Shown here in pieces: positions 1 through 8,790 of a DNA stretch of 64,000 bases. Position 1 is the first letter of the stretch, and every line of letters begins with the position of its first letter. The DNA is taken from the NCBI RefSeq assembly GCF_000011065.1, contig NC_004663.1, positions 744,001 through 808,000 on the forward strand. Direction: 5' to 3'. A model generated the notes under the pieces. That model was not told the origin of the DNA. It searched no databases and was given only the letters and a program-made list of their open reading frames with translations. This DNA is from Bacteroides thetaiotaomicron VPI-5482. Lineage in GTDB: Bacteria; Bacteroidota; Bacteroidia; Bacteroidales; Bacteroidaceae. The translations under genes were made by a program, and so were the position numbers.

Positions 1-2
1 TT

Positions 3-167
3 GCAGAGAATCAGTTCTCTGATTTCGATGAGTTCCTGAAGGATGTTGATATGGTAGTATTGATGGTTAAGCACGATCACATCAAGCACAACTGGGATAG
101 GCTCAAGGGTAAGGTGATATTGGATTGCTTCAATATTTGTCCACTTGAGGGAGTTTATCACATTTAA
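3..167 (+). CDS. 3' end of a nucleotide-sugar dehydrogenase (UDP-ManNAc dehydrogenase-like), partial
   Basis: An open frame enters from the left edge and ends at TAA 165-167, giving 54 residues. The pattern VVLMVKHDHIKHN followed by KGKVILDCFN is typical of the C-terminal UDP-binding domain of UDP-N-acetylmannosamine/UDP-glucose 6-dehydrogenases (WecC/CapL group), which oxidise a nucleotide sugar to its uronic acid for capsule or O-antigen. The catalytic parts lie outside the window, so the exact substrate cannot be told. It is the first capsule gene visible and is followed by the tRNA-like element at 180-230. Confidence 0.7.
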   Translation, partial: AENQFSDFDEFLKDVDMVVLMVKHDHIKHNWDRLKGKVILDCFNICPLEGVYHI

Positions 168-179
168 AATATAAGGTTA

Positions 180-230
180 TTCGTCAGCACAGGTGGAGCA
201 CAAGCTTGCAGTTCGATTCTGCCTGACGGA
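180..230 (+). other. tRNA-like element without an anticodon arm
   Basis: Positions 180-187 (TTCGTCAG) pair with 223-230 (CTGACGGA), one G-T pair, like an acceptor stem. Just inside the 3' strand is a T-arm-like hairpin: GCAG 208-211, loop TTCGATT 212-218, CTGC 219-222, matching the conserved T-loop pattern TTCRANN. Between the stems are only about 20 nt, with a GTG-GAG-CAC mini-hairpin at 193-201 and no anticodon arm. CCA is not encoded. It could be a decayed tRNA, an attachment-site relic or a structured leader of the following operon. Confidence 0.45.
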
Positions 231-259
231 GCAAATTAATAATAGTCAAATTTTAAACA

Positions 260-1423
260 ATGAAAAGAGTTGGATTATTAATAGCTTATAAAAATCCAAA
301 TTATGGCACTATGCTTCAGGCATTTGCAACTCAATATATTGTTGAGTCTTTAGGGTGTGAAACAGAGATAATCGATTATACTGCAGATCGTTTTAACAAA
401 CATTATCCGCTTGATTTGGGCTTGTTTCGTTTTTTGATTGATGCTTATCAAGAAAAGAAGAAAAAGGCAGCACGCACAAAATTTAATGATGCAACTTTTC
501 AAAATAACATTGCGAAAAGAAAAACTTCTTATGTAGAATTCATACATCGAAGATTACATAATATAAAGGAAGTTTCAGGTTTTTCAAATCTCTGTAAACT
601 AGGTTCTGAATATGATGCTGTTCTTATTGGTAGTGACCAGAAATGGCATCCTGGATTCTCATTTGGAGTTGATTCTTCATTCCGTTTTGTGCCCAAGAGC
701 GTTCGAACAATATCTTATGCAACTAGTCTTGGTGTTTCAGAATATCCAAAGAGCTATTGGAGAACATCTCGTAAAGCTTGGAGCAGGATAGACTATCTTT
801 CTGTACGAGAAAAAACAGGAGCAGATATTATTTCAAAAGTATGTGATAATAATATTCACGCTGAGGTTGTTGTTGATCCTACCTATCTAATATCTTGCGA
901 AGATTGGAAAAAGATTTTTCCAGTTGAAAAGAAATTTGAAGATAAGTATATTTTCTGCTATTTCTTAGGAAATGATGAAGAGTCAAAGAAATGTGCTCGT
1001 AGATATGCTAATTTGAAGGGCCTCAAACTTGTATCAGTAGTTAGTAACGAAAGTTATTCAGAAATAGACCAGGAATACGCAGATTTTCTAATGACAGGTG
1101 AGTCTCCAGACAGTTTCGTTAATTGGATAAGGGGGGCAGAATGTGTGTTTACAGATTCTTTCCATGGTACAGCATTTTCTATAATGAATGAAAAGCAGAT
1201 ATATGTGTTTTATAGGAAGAATACTGGAGTAAAGTTACAGCGTCATTCTAGAATCGATGATATCCTTTCTCTTTGGGAGATTAAATATAGATTAATTACA
1301 GATAAGCATAGGGAATGGGATAGTTATCAGGAACAGCCAATCGATTATACACTTGTTACCCAAAAGGTTCAATCAGAGCGCGAGAGATCAATGAAATTCT
1401 TGAAAGCAGCATTAACTTTTTAA
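260..1423 (+). CDS. Polysaccharide pyruvyl transferase family protein
   Basis: The 387-residue protein matches the CsaB/WcaK-type family, whose members move pyruvate from phosphoenolpyruvate onto a sugar as a ketal. Family hallmarks are the N-terminal PNYGTMLQA, GSDQKWHP at residues 124-131, SVREKTG at 181-187 and TDSFHGT near 298-304. It is cytosolic, with no signal peptide or membrane segment. The stop is followed one base later by the ATG of the iron-sulfur protein at 1425, so the two are translationally linked; this pairing is common in bacterial polysaccharide loci. The acceptor sugar cannot be read from sequence. Some family members in such pairs may do something other than pyruvylation. 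Confidence 0.85.
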   Translation: MKRVGLLIAYKNPNYGTMLQAFATQYIVESLGCETEIIDYTADRFNKHYPLDLGLFRFLIDAYQEKKKKAARTKFNDATFQNNIAKRKTSYVEFIHRRLHNIKEVSGFSNLCKLGSEYDAVLIGSDQKWHPGFSFGVDSSFRFVPKSVRTISYATSLGVSEYPKSYWRTSRKAWSRIDYLSVREKTGADIISKVCDNNIHAEVVVDPTYLISCEDWKKIFPVEKKFEDKYIFCYFLGNDEESKKCARRYANLKGLKLVSVVSNESYSEIDQEYADFLMTGESPDSFVNWIRGAECVFTDSFHGTAFSIMNEKQIYVFYRKNTGVKLQRHSRIDDILSLWEIKYRLITDKHREWDSYQEQPIDYTLVTQKVQSERERSMKFLKAALTF

Positions 1424-1424
1424 T

Positions 1425-2612
1425 ATGTTGACATCCGGTTTATATCAAAGTAAGAATCAATGCTGTGGCTGTGAATTATGTTCTTGTGTCTGCCCGAAGA
1501 ATTTAATTAGAATGCAACCAGATGACGAAGGCTTTCTGTATCCATATATAGAGACAGATGAGGGGTGTGTACATTGTAATAAATGTATAAAAATCTGCCC
1601 AATGAAGTCCTCTAATCGAAATGATATTGTATTGAAAGCTTCGTTTGGCGGGCAAACGCGAGATATTGATGGAACGAGATATAGTTCTTCTGGAGGCTAT
1701 GCAACGGCCATCAGTAAGCAATTTATTTTGGAAAAGGGTGTTGTTGTTGGTGTACGTTATTCTTCTGATTTTTCAAAATCGGAATATGCAATAGCAGAAA
1801 CTATTGAGGAATTAGAACAGTTTAGGACTTCTAAGTATATTCAAGCTGAGAAGGGTGGTATCTATCAAACGATAAGAAATATAAAAAGGAAAAAAATATT
1901 ATTTATCGGTCTGCCATGTGAAGTTTCAGCTCTGTATAATTATTGGGGGCGTAACACAGATAATTTATATTCTATATCTTTGGTGTGTCATGGACCTACG
2001 ACTCCTAAGGTGCAAAATCTTTTTGCAAGTAAATTAAAAGAAAATAATAATTCTCAGATAAAGTATTTCTCCGTAAGATATAAAGAGAGTGGTTGGAAAC
2101 CATATTATATTTATGCCGATTTTGAAAATGGGAAACATCATCAAGAACTTTTTAAAGGAAGTAGTTATGAGATTGCTTTTCAGTATCTGAAGCGACCTTC
2201 ATGTTCTTCTTGTAGATATAAACTTGGTGATCAAGAATTCGGACTCGTATCTGATTTAACACTTGGTGATTTTCATGCTGTAGAAAAAAATATGCTCCAA
2301 TATAGTCCTTGGGGGGGGGTATCACAAGCGAGTGTTCAGTCGGAGAAAGGTGAATATTTGATTGATCTTGCAAGAAGGCAATGCAATGTTGAGTTCATTC
2401 CTGAAAAATATATAACTAAATATAATTATGCATTTCATCATCCTGTAGCTCAGAAGACAGGTAGAGAATCTTTTAAGCGTATACTTTTACGGGAGGGATT
2501 AGATTGTGCAGCAAAGAGTTTGCTGGTGCAAATCCCTACTTGTTATATTAATGCAAAAAGGAGAATAATATCATTCCTCTATAATGTAAAATCATATCTT
2601 ATATCAAAGTAA
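1425..2612 (+). CDS. Iron-sulfur protein of the coenzyme F420 hydrogenase/dehydrogenase beta-subunit family
   Basis: The 395-residue protein opens with two 4Fe-4S ferredoxin motifs, C13xxC16xxC19xxxC23P and C48xxC51xxC54xxxC58P. The remainder resembles the FrhB/FdhB family, including the segments GLPCE and LTLGDF and another cysteine cluster (SCSSCRYK). The family is best known from F420-using archaea and actinobacteria, but members also occur in polysaccharide loci of organisms that are not known to make F420, where the job is unknown. A redox step on a sugar, or electron supply to the neighbouring pyruvyl transferase-like enzyme, is inference. It sits between that gene and the flippase with gaps of one base each. 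Confidence 0.8.
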   Translation: MLTSGLYQSKNQCCGCELCSCVCPKNLIRMQPDDEGFLYPYIETDEGCVHCNKCIKICPMKSSNRNDIVLKASFGGQTRDIDGTRYSSSGGYATAISKQFILEKGVVVGVRYSSDFSKSEYAIAETIEELEQFRTSKYIQAEKGGIYQTIRNIKRKKILFIGLPCEVSALYNYWGRNTDNLYSISLVCHGPTTPKVQNLFASKLKENNNSQIKYFSVRYKESGWKPYYIYADFENGKHHQELFKGSSYEIAFQYLKRPSCSSCRYKLGDQEFGLVSDLTLGDFHAVEKNMLQYSPWGGVSQASVQSEKGEYLIDLARRQCNVEFIPEKYITKYNYAFHHPVAQKTGRESFKRILLREGLDCAAKSLLVQIPTCYINAKRRIISFLYNVKSYLISK

Positions 2613-2613
2613 A

Positions 2614-4059
2614 ATGGGGAAAAGCTTAAAAAGCGTTTTTTTATCTGGAACAATGTGGACAGCTGCCGAAAATGTTATATTTACAGTATTAGGTATTGTA
2701 CAATTGGCAATAACTAGTAGAATATTGTCTTCAACTGATTTTGGTGTCTATGCTATTGCTGTGTTTTTTACTGGCCTTGGAACAATTGCGTTTTCTATGG
2801 GATTAGGCCCAGCTTTAGTTCAGAAGAAAGGAGATATTAAAGACTATTTGGATACGGCTTGGTCTGCGAATTTATTAGCATCAATAGTAGCAACAATAGT
2901 TTTGGAATTTTTGATATTTCCAATATGCACTTATTATTACCATAATGAGGAAGGAGTGCTTCCATCTATGGTTATAATGTTAAGTGTTATATTCTCAGCA
3001 GGACAAAATCCTGCAATAGCATATTTTCAGAAGGAGATCAAATTAAAGAAATACTTCTATCTTAAAGTTTTTCCAAAAATTCTTAGTTTTGTTCTCGTTG
3101 TAGTTAGCGTGTACTACATGAAGTCTTATTGGGGATTAATTATTGCACTACTATCAGAATATTTGTTTAGGCTAATATATTCATTCTTTGTTTATCCATA
3201 TAAAGTTAAGTTTGTTATTGACAAAGATAAATTTTATGAGCTATATAGATTTGGGGGGTGGTTGCAGTTGAAAAATATCACGTCATGGTTTACTACTAAT
3301 ATTGATGTTGCTATAGTCGGTAACGTTTTGGGTACAGCATCTCTTGGATTGTATAATCGTGCTCAAACAATTGCAGGTTATCCAAGAACTTTCGTTACAG
3401 GTGTGATTGATAATGTCGCCTTTCCACTTTATGCTCAGATAACAGACGATAAATCTAGGGTCGACCATGTCCTTAGTCAAATTCAGAATATTGTCATGTA
3501 TCTTCTTTCCATGATGTGTATTGTGGTTGTGCTTTATGCAAAGCCTATTGTTCTTCTTGTATTGGGCAGTACTTGGGTGGAAATGGTTGAACCGTTTAAA
3601 ATAATATTTGTATCATATGTTTTTCAAACTTTGTTGTTTTCATTTAATCCATTATTGAGAGCTTATGGCTTTACAAAACAGGAATTCAGATTTTATACAA
3701 TCAAAATGTTAGTGATGATAGGGCTTCTTTATCCTCTCACTTATTGGTATGGTCTTATTGGTGCTGGCATTTCTATTCTTCTTGCTGTGATATGTGTATT
3801 TCCTTATTTGTTTTACACTATTAAGAAACTTACCCATGTTGAGTTGAGACAAATCTTCTATTCTTTTGGAATTTCTCTCTTTGTTTCATTTATTACAGTT
3901 GGTGTTTTTATGTATATACCAGATTTTGATGGTTTTTGGTGGGTGTTAGAAATGTTTATAGCAATAACTTTTGCGTCATTCTTTTATTTTCTTCTGGCTT
4001 TAATTCTTAAGAAAGGACCTGGGCTCGCTATATTGTCGCTTACTCACCTTAAAAAATAA
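2614..4059 (+). CDS. wzx: Polysaccharide repeat-unit flippase (Wzx-type)
   Basis: This 481-residue polytopic membrane protein belongs to the oligosaccharide flippase/MATE-like superfamily. The N-terminal region (TMWTAAENVIFTVLG followed by SRILSSTDFGVYA) is typical, and hydrophobic stretches suggest about 12-14 helices. Such proteins flip undecaprenyl-diphosphate-linked repeat units across the inner membrane for Wzy polymerisation. The ATG starts one base after the previous stop and the Wzy gene follows. The symbol is assigned by role; wzx sequences are too variable to name a polymer. Confidence 0.85.
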   Translation: MGKSLKSVFLSGTMWTAAENVIFTVLGIVQLAITSRILSSTDFGVYAIAVFFTGLGTIAFSMGLGPALVQKKGDIKDYLDTAWSANLLASIVATIVLEFLIFPICTYYYHNEEGVLPSMVIMLSVIFSAGQNPAIAYFQKEIKLKKYFYLKVFPKILSFVLVVVSVYYMKSYWGLIIALLSEYLFRLIYSFFVYPYKVKFVIDKDKFYELYRFGGWLQLKNITSWFTTNIDVAIVGNVLGTASLGLYNRAQTIAGYPRTFVTGVIDNVAFPLYAQITDDKSRVDHVLSQIQNIVMYLLSMMCIVVVLYAKPIVLLVLGSTWVEMVEPFKIIFVSYVFQTLLFSFNPLLRAYGFTKQEFRFYTIKMLVMIGLLYPLTYWYGLIGAGISILLAVICVFPYLFYTIKKLTHVELRQIFYSFGISLFVSFITVGVFMYIPDFDGFWWVLEMFIAITFASFFYFLLALILKKGPGLAILSLTHLKK

Positions 4060-4119
4060 GTTGTTGATTCAAGATCACTATATAACTGTTTGTTAATAAA
4101 CAGGAGATTGCTAGAATAT

Positions 4120-5340
4120 ATGAAAATATTATTTTATTACTTATTATACTTGATATTTTTAATATCATCAATTCTTTATGGGTCTTTATATATTGGCCCT
4201 GTTACCCCCAGACAAATAATGTCTGTTGTTATGATAGTCGTTTGCATAAAGGAGGGTTATCTTTTTTTTGATAAATATGCAAAACTGTATTTTGGATTTG
4301 TGTTCTTTTATCTTGTCGCTTGTTTCTCTACAGGAGGTTTTGATATAGCTCTTAGAAATTTATTAAGTTATTACTTGGTTGCATTTGTAGGATATCAGTC
4401 AACTCGAATGATAATTTCAAAATATAGGGGGGCAAGGTTTGTTTTGTTATCTTTGCTTTCTATTTTTTTCGTTGATGCTGTCGTTACTTTAATTCAAATG
4501 TGGCAGCGGCCACTTTCATATATCATACTTGATACTTTAAATATTACAGCTGCTGATGAACTTTTAGAGAGAGCTGAACTCCGTGAGATGGATACTCTAG
4601 CAGGGCTTGCGGTTCCGGGCATTGTTGGCTCCGTATTAAATGGATATGTACTTGCAGTTTCGTGTGCTTTAATATTTTATAATAAGAGCGCTCGTTTAAA
4701 GTTCTGGAATATAATATTGTTAATGTTTTTCCTTGTTTCAGTGTTCGTTGTACAAGAACGAACTGCTTTGTTTGCTGCAGGCTTTGTTTCGATATTAATG
4801 ATTGTTAAGTTAGTCGGTAGTTCTGAAGAGAAAAACAAAGTCAAATGGATATTTTTTTTTATAGCTACAATATTAATAATTGTATTTGGTAGCCCATTAT
4901 TTTATGACAGTATTTTGGATGATGGATTTAGATATAGTGAATCGAGTTTCAGTATCAAAGAGGATGCTCGAAGTCATATTTGGTCTGAAGCCTGGGATTT
5001 TATTCAATCAACTCCAGTAGGCGGTATTTTTTATTATACTAACACTCACATTAAAATGCCTCATAATTTTTTTCTCAACGCTTTCATTTATGGTGGTATA
5101 TTCGGTGGTTTGTTCCTTATCACTTTGTTTGTAGAACAAATGATAATTGTATTAAAAATACTAATCCAAAAGTTATCTGCGAATAATATTCTATCTCTAG
5201 TATTTGCTGGGGCCTACTTGGCATATAGTATTAATACAATGACTCATAATAGTTCTTTAGCAGATGGAAACCTATTGGTATGGTTATTATGGGGGGCTAT
5301 TATTTCAACTCGTAATGGTATTAATAATATTAAGAAATAG
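4120..5340 (+). CDS. wzy: O-antigen/capsule polymerase (Wzy-type)
   Basis: This is a very hydrophobic protein with about ten or more predicted membrane segments, a larger loop around the middle (ERAELREMDTLAGLAVPG) and a PHNFFLNAFIYGG segment near the C-terminus, as in O-antigen ligase/polymerase (Wzy_C-like) proteins. These join flipped repeat units at the periplasmic face. The frame is open from a TTG at 4090, but the ATG at 4120 starts a normal hydrophobic first helix and has a purine-rich AGGAG upstream, so 406 residues is preferred. Position directly after wzx supports the call. Ligase is the alternative. Confidence 0.75.
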   Translation: MKILFYYLLYLIFLISSILYGSLYIGPVTPRQIMSVVMIVVCIKEGYLFFDKYAKLYFGFVFFYLVACFSTGGFDIALRNLLSYYLVAFVGYQSTRMIISKYRGARFVLLSLLSIFFVDAVVTLIQMWQRPLSYIILDTLNITAADELLERAELREMDTLAGLAVPGIVGSVLNGYVLAVSCALIFYNKSARLKFWNIILLMFFLVSVFVVQERTALFAAGFVSILMIVKLVGSSEEKNKVKWIFFFIATILIIVFGSPLFYDSILDDGFRYSESSFSIKEDARSHIWSEAWDFIQSTPVGGIFYYTNTHIKMPHNFFLNAFIYGGIFGGLFLITLFVEQMIIVLKILIQKLSANNILSLVFAGAYLAYSINTMTHNSSLADGNLLVWLLWGAIISTRNGINNIKK

Positions 5341-5346
5341 TGTTTT

Positions 5347-5922
5347 ATGATAAAAAATATTACTGATCTGCGTTATTATCATGAAAGTGATAGATTGGCC
5401 TGTAATAAAAGTGCAAAAGTGTCATTACGAGAAAGAATTCTTAGTTTCTTAGCACCTGATTATATTTCGGAATTCTTAAGAGAATTACGAATTGTTGAAT
5501 ATCTGTCCAATTGTTCTAATAGAGGAATTATGGGGAGGGCATTTCTTTTTTATCATCGATTAAAATTAAGAAAAATTCAATTGCATCTAGGTTTTTCTAT
5601 ACCTATTAATGTTTGTGGTCCAGGATTGTCCATCGCTCATTATGGTTCTATTATTATTTCAAGTAAAGCTAAGATTGGACGTAACTGTAGAATTCATTCA
5701 TGCGTCAACATAGGGGCAAGTAGAGGCAAAAACGGTGCTCCCATAATTGGGAATAATGTGTACCCAGGGGCAATATTGTTTGGTGATATAACTATTGCTG
5801 ACAATGTAAGTATAGGAGCTAATGCAACTGTAAATCGCTCGTTCACTGAGTCAAATGTTGTTATTGCTGGGACACCAGCAGAAATTGTTAAAAGAAATGT
5901 TCCTGCATGGAATGAAGTATAA
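5347..5922 (+). CDS. Left-handed beta-helix acyltransferase, serine acetyltransferase-like
   Basis: The 191-residue protein has an N-terminal helical part and then hexapeptide repeats from about residue 100 (SIAHYGSIIISSKAKIGRN, then VNIG, PIIGNN and VSIGANATV). The ending IAGTPAEIVKR is the usual exit of CysE-like and capsule O-acetyltransferases. The most likely role is acetyl-CoA-dependent O-acetylation of the repeat unit; a housekeeping CysE role is less likely because of the context. It starts 6 bases after the Wzy stop. A second, broken hexapeptide gene lies at 7106-7627. Confidence 0.8.
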   Translation: MIKNITDLRYYHESDRLACNKSAKVSLRERILSFLAPDYISEFLRELRIVEYLSNCSNRGIMGRAFLFYHRLKLRKIQLHLGFSIPINVCGPGLSIAHYGSIIISSKAKIGRNCRIHSCVNIGASRGKNGAPIIGNNVYPGAILFGDITIADNVSIGANATVNRSFTESNVVIAGTPAEIVKRNVPAWNEV

Positions 5923-5937
5923 TTTATTTGTATAGTA

Positions 5938-7098
5938 ATGAATATTTGTATTGTATCAACTGATTATCCTGCTCCATCTCATCCAAAATATGTTTTTGTT
6001 GAGCAGTTGGTAAATGAAATGGTTAATCAAGGGGTTGATATATCTGTTATCGCTCCTCAAAGTATAACACGCCATTTACTAAAAGGAGACCCTCTGCTAG
6101 CAGTGGATTCTGAAAAGAAAATTGGTAATCGAAGTTATCATATTTATCGTCCGAAATATTTAACCCTTGGAAATGCTCCAAGATGGATACAAAACATATT
6201 AGAATGGTTAAGATATAAAGTCATCTTGAGAGTAATCACAAAACATAATTTAAAGCCCGATGCTATTTATGGCCATTTTTGGCAAAATGCTTTTGATATT
6301 AGAAAGTATTGCTATAAGAATGGTACACCATTGTTTGTTGCTTGTGGTGAAGGAGATACAGCATTGGAGGATCTTGTCAATTCGTTATCTTTTGCAGAAA
6401 AGAAAAGGCTTTCCAATGCGGTAACAGGCGTCATAAGTGTATCAAGTCTTAATAAAAGGAAGTGTATAGAATATGGGTTGTCAAAAGCTGAGGATATTGT
6501 TGTTCTTCCTAACTCTGTAAATTCTTCTCTTTTTTCTGATATAAATCCTCTTAATAGGAATTCACTTGGAGTTTTTGATGATGATTTTTTAATTGTTTTT
6601 ACCGGTGGTTTTATCCATCGTAAGGGGGCTTCTAGACTTGCTGCTGCAATTGATAAGATTGGTGATAAAAGGATAAAAGTTATTTTTATAGGAAAGCCAG
6701 TACCAGGAGACGATGCGACACCTCATTGTAATGGAATAGTTCATATTGGAGCATTAGAACATGATGATATCCCTTCTTATCTCAGTGCTGCTGATGTGTT
6801 TTGTTTACCTACTTTGAATGAAGGCTGCTCTAATGCTATAGTAGAGGCCATTGCATGTGGACTTCCTATTATATCTTCAAACTTACCATTTAATGATGAT
6901 ATATTAGATAGTTCTAATGCTTTACTAGTAAACCCAGAAAGTGTCGATGATATCGCTTCTGCTATTAAACAATTAATGGATAATTCTGATTTAAGACAAA
7001 AGTTAGCAGAAGGATCTAAAGAAAAGGCTAAATCATTACGGATTGAATTTAGAGCAAAAAAAATAATTGAATTTATAAATAGACAGATGCAAAAGTAA
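5938..7098 (+). CDS. Glycosyltransferase, GT4-like (GT-B fold)
   Basis: The 386-residue protein begins MNICIVSTDYPAPSHP, a GT-B N-terminal domain. Its C-terminal half carries FTGGFIHRKGASRL (donor-binding beta strand and loop) and the EX7E motif in NEGCSNAIVEAIACGLP, followed by LLVNPESVDDIA. These are hallmarks of the retaining GT4 family, which transfer a sugar from a nucleotide donor to the lipid-linked repeat unit at the cytosolic face. Donor and acceptor cannot be read from sequence. The next gene downstream is a pseudogene. Confidence 0.85.
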   Translation: MNICIVSTDYPAPSHPKYVFVEQLVNEMVNQGVDISVIAPQSITRHLLKGDPLLAVDSEKKIGNRSYHIYRPKYLTLGNAPRWIQNILEWLRYKVILRVITKHNLKPDAIYGHFWQNAFDIRKYCYKNGTPLFVACGEGDTALEDLVNSLSFAEKKRLSNAVTGVISVSSLNKRKCIEYGLSKAEDIVVLPNSVNSSLFSDINPLNRNSLGVFDDDFLIVFTGGFIHRKGASRLAAAIDKIGDKRIKVIFIGKPVPGDDATPHCNGIVHIGALEHDDIPSYLSAADVFCLPTLNEGCSNAIVEAIACGLPIISSNLPFNDDILDSSNALLVNPESVDDIASAIKQLMDNSDLRQKLAEGSKEKAKSLRIEFRAKKIIEFINRQMQK

Positions 7099-7105
7099 TC
7101 GATAA

Positions 7106-7627
7106 ATGAGAGATTTTATTAGTAGCTTAATACATTTCTTTATTGAAATAAAAATATGGACACCGTGTCATATGCTGAAACGACTATGTTGCAAATGTTT
7201 TATGAAGAAATCCGACATGCTAAGTTTTATATTCAGGAATGTAGACATTTGAAGTCTGCAACGTATTACAATTGATAGAAATTGCAATATTTACAAATAA
7301 CGTGTACTTGATGGACGAGCGATTTTACAATCAGTGATAATGTTGATATAGTAAATATTCTTGGGTTTGACCGGCGTGAAATGATTATAATAGTTCTGAT
7401 TAAACTCCTGTCGCGAGTAACGTTACTATCGAAGATTATGTATGGATTGCTTCAAGAATAACAATTTTGCCAAGTGTAACAATAGGAAGAGGCGCAGTTG
7501 TTGCATGTGGCATGGTTGTAACAAGAGATGTTCCTCCTTTGGTTATAGCGGGGTACCTTCTAAGATTATTGGACGGCGAAAAGATAATATGAAATATAAG
7601 TTAGGCGATCGCCTATGGTTTAAATAA
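7106..7627 (+). pseudogene. Broken hexapeptide (maltose/galactoside O-acetyltransferase-like) capsule acetyltransferase
   Basis: Pieces of one acetyltransferase appear in order but in different frames. MRDFISSLIHFFIE begins at 7106 and ends at a stop near 7250. Later come an LLDGR-like remnant near 7310 and [11 protein letters not shown] around 7430. [23 protein letters not shown] and VIAG run to about 7550 in one frame, then VPSKIIGRRK and YKLGDRLWF continue in another up to TAA 7627. Intact relatives read [50 protein letters not shown]. At least three frame changes and stops are needed, so the gene is dead, not merely misread. The 61-residue frame at 7442-7627 is only its tail. Confidence 0.85.
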
Positions 7628-7629
7628 AT

Positions 7630-8769
7630 ATGAAATATTTGTTAGTTGATTTGTCGGGAAAGGTCGATAATTATGACAAGGCTTTATACCAAGCATTAGA
7701 AAAAGAATTGTCGAATGAAAAATCATCAATACAACTTTTGATTCCTGGTCATGGTTTAATTAGACTAATCCCTAATAAATTCAGTCAAACTGAATTTATT
7801 GTAAAGAGATTAATAAAGGCATTGGAGGGAGGGATTAATTACATTTACTTGCTTTTACATGTTGCTTTTAAGAAAATTGATACTATTCATTTCCAATGGT
7901 TACCTTTTGTTGAAGTAGTTGGTATAGAAAAATATATTCTTTATTTGCTACATGTACTATCACCTCAAACGAAGGTTATTTTAACGATACACAATATTTA
8001 TCCTCATGGTGTGAAAAGTATGAGCGATAGCGGAAAACAAAAATATAAGAAGAGGTTTCGTGATACTTGCAGGAATATAGATAACATCATTGTTCATACG
8101 GAGTCATCTAAAATGGAAGTAATCAAAGAATTTGATTTTGTTCCTGATATTATCAGTATTGTTCATCATGGAGTTTTTATTCCTAAGATTAGGATCTCCA
8201 AGAAAGAATTTTTGCAAAAAAATAAATATGTTATATTACAGTTTGGTTTGCAAACCTATTATAAAGGAACTGATATTTTAGTTGATGCAGTTAACTTATT
8301 GCCTGCTGAATATAGTGAAAAGATTGAAACTAGAATAGTTGGTGGTGTCGGTGAAAGCTATTTACAGGAACTTAAAGGTAAAGATTCTAACTCCCTTATT
8401 CATTGGAAATCTTACTTTTTGTCTAATGATGAACTTTATGAAGAGATAAATAATAGTGACGTTTTAGTCCTTCCTTATAGAGAAATATCACAAAGTGGCG
8501 TTCTGTTGTTATCTATTTATTTTGAAAAAAATATAATCTGTTCGGACTTACCTTCTTTTGTAGAAACGATTCATGGTGATCAGGACAATTCGTTGGATCA
8601 TGATTTTTTCTTCAAAAATAATGATCCGTCTTCTCTATGCGAATTACTTATGCGCTATATTGATAGTAATATTAATAATGAGAAGATACAATACAGGATT
8701 AAGCATCTGAAGAATTTGTATTCATGGGAGAATGCAGCTAAAGCTACTATTAGTATATATAGAAAATAA
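7630..8769 (+). CDS. Glycosyltransferase, GT-B fold (GT4-like)
   Basis: The 379-residue protein has a GT-B-like layout: an acceptor domain with HFQWLPFVEV and LTIHNIYPHG, followed by ILQFGLQTYYKGTDILVDA, the usual start of the donor domain. RIVGGVG and VLVLPYREISQSGVLLLS follow. The second half of the EX7E motif is not clear, since the last glutamate is replaced, which makes this a diverged member. It probably adds one sugar of the repeat unit; some relatives are annotated as group 1 glycosyltransferases. The start lies two bases after the pseudogene stop. Confidence 0.75.
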   Translation: MKYLLVDLSGKVDNYDKALYQALEKELSNEKSSIQLLIPGHGLIRLIPNKFSQTEFIVKRLIKALEGGINYIYLLLHVAFKKIDTIHFQWLPFVEVVGIEKYILYLLHVLSPQTKVILTIHNIYPHGVKSMSDSGKQKYKKRFRDTCRNIDNIIVHTESSKMEVIKEFDFVPDIISIVHHGVFIPKIRISKKEFLQKNKYVILQFGLQTYYKGTDILVDAVNLLPAEYSEKIETRIVGGVGESYLQELKGKDSNSLIHWKSYFLSNDELYEEINNSDVLVLPYREISQSGVLLLSIYFEKNIICSDLPSFVETIHGDQDNSLDHDFFFKNNDPSSLCELLMRYIDSNINNEKIQYRIKHLKNLYSWENAAKATISIYRK

Positions 8770-8790
8770 ACAATTATTAAATATACAGAA

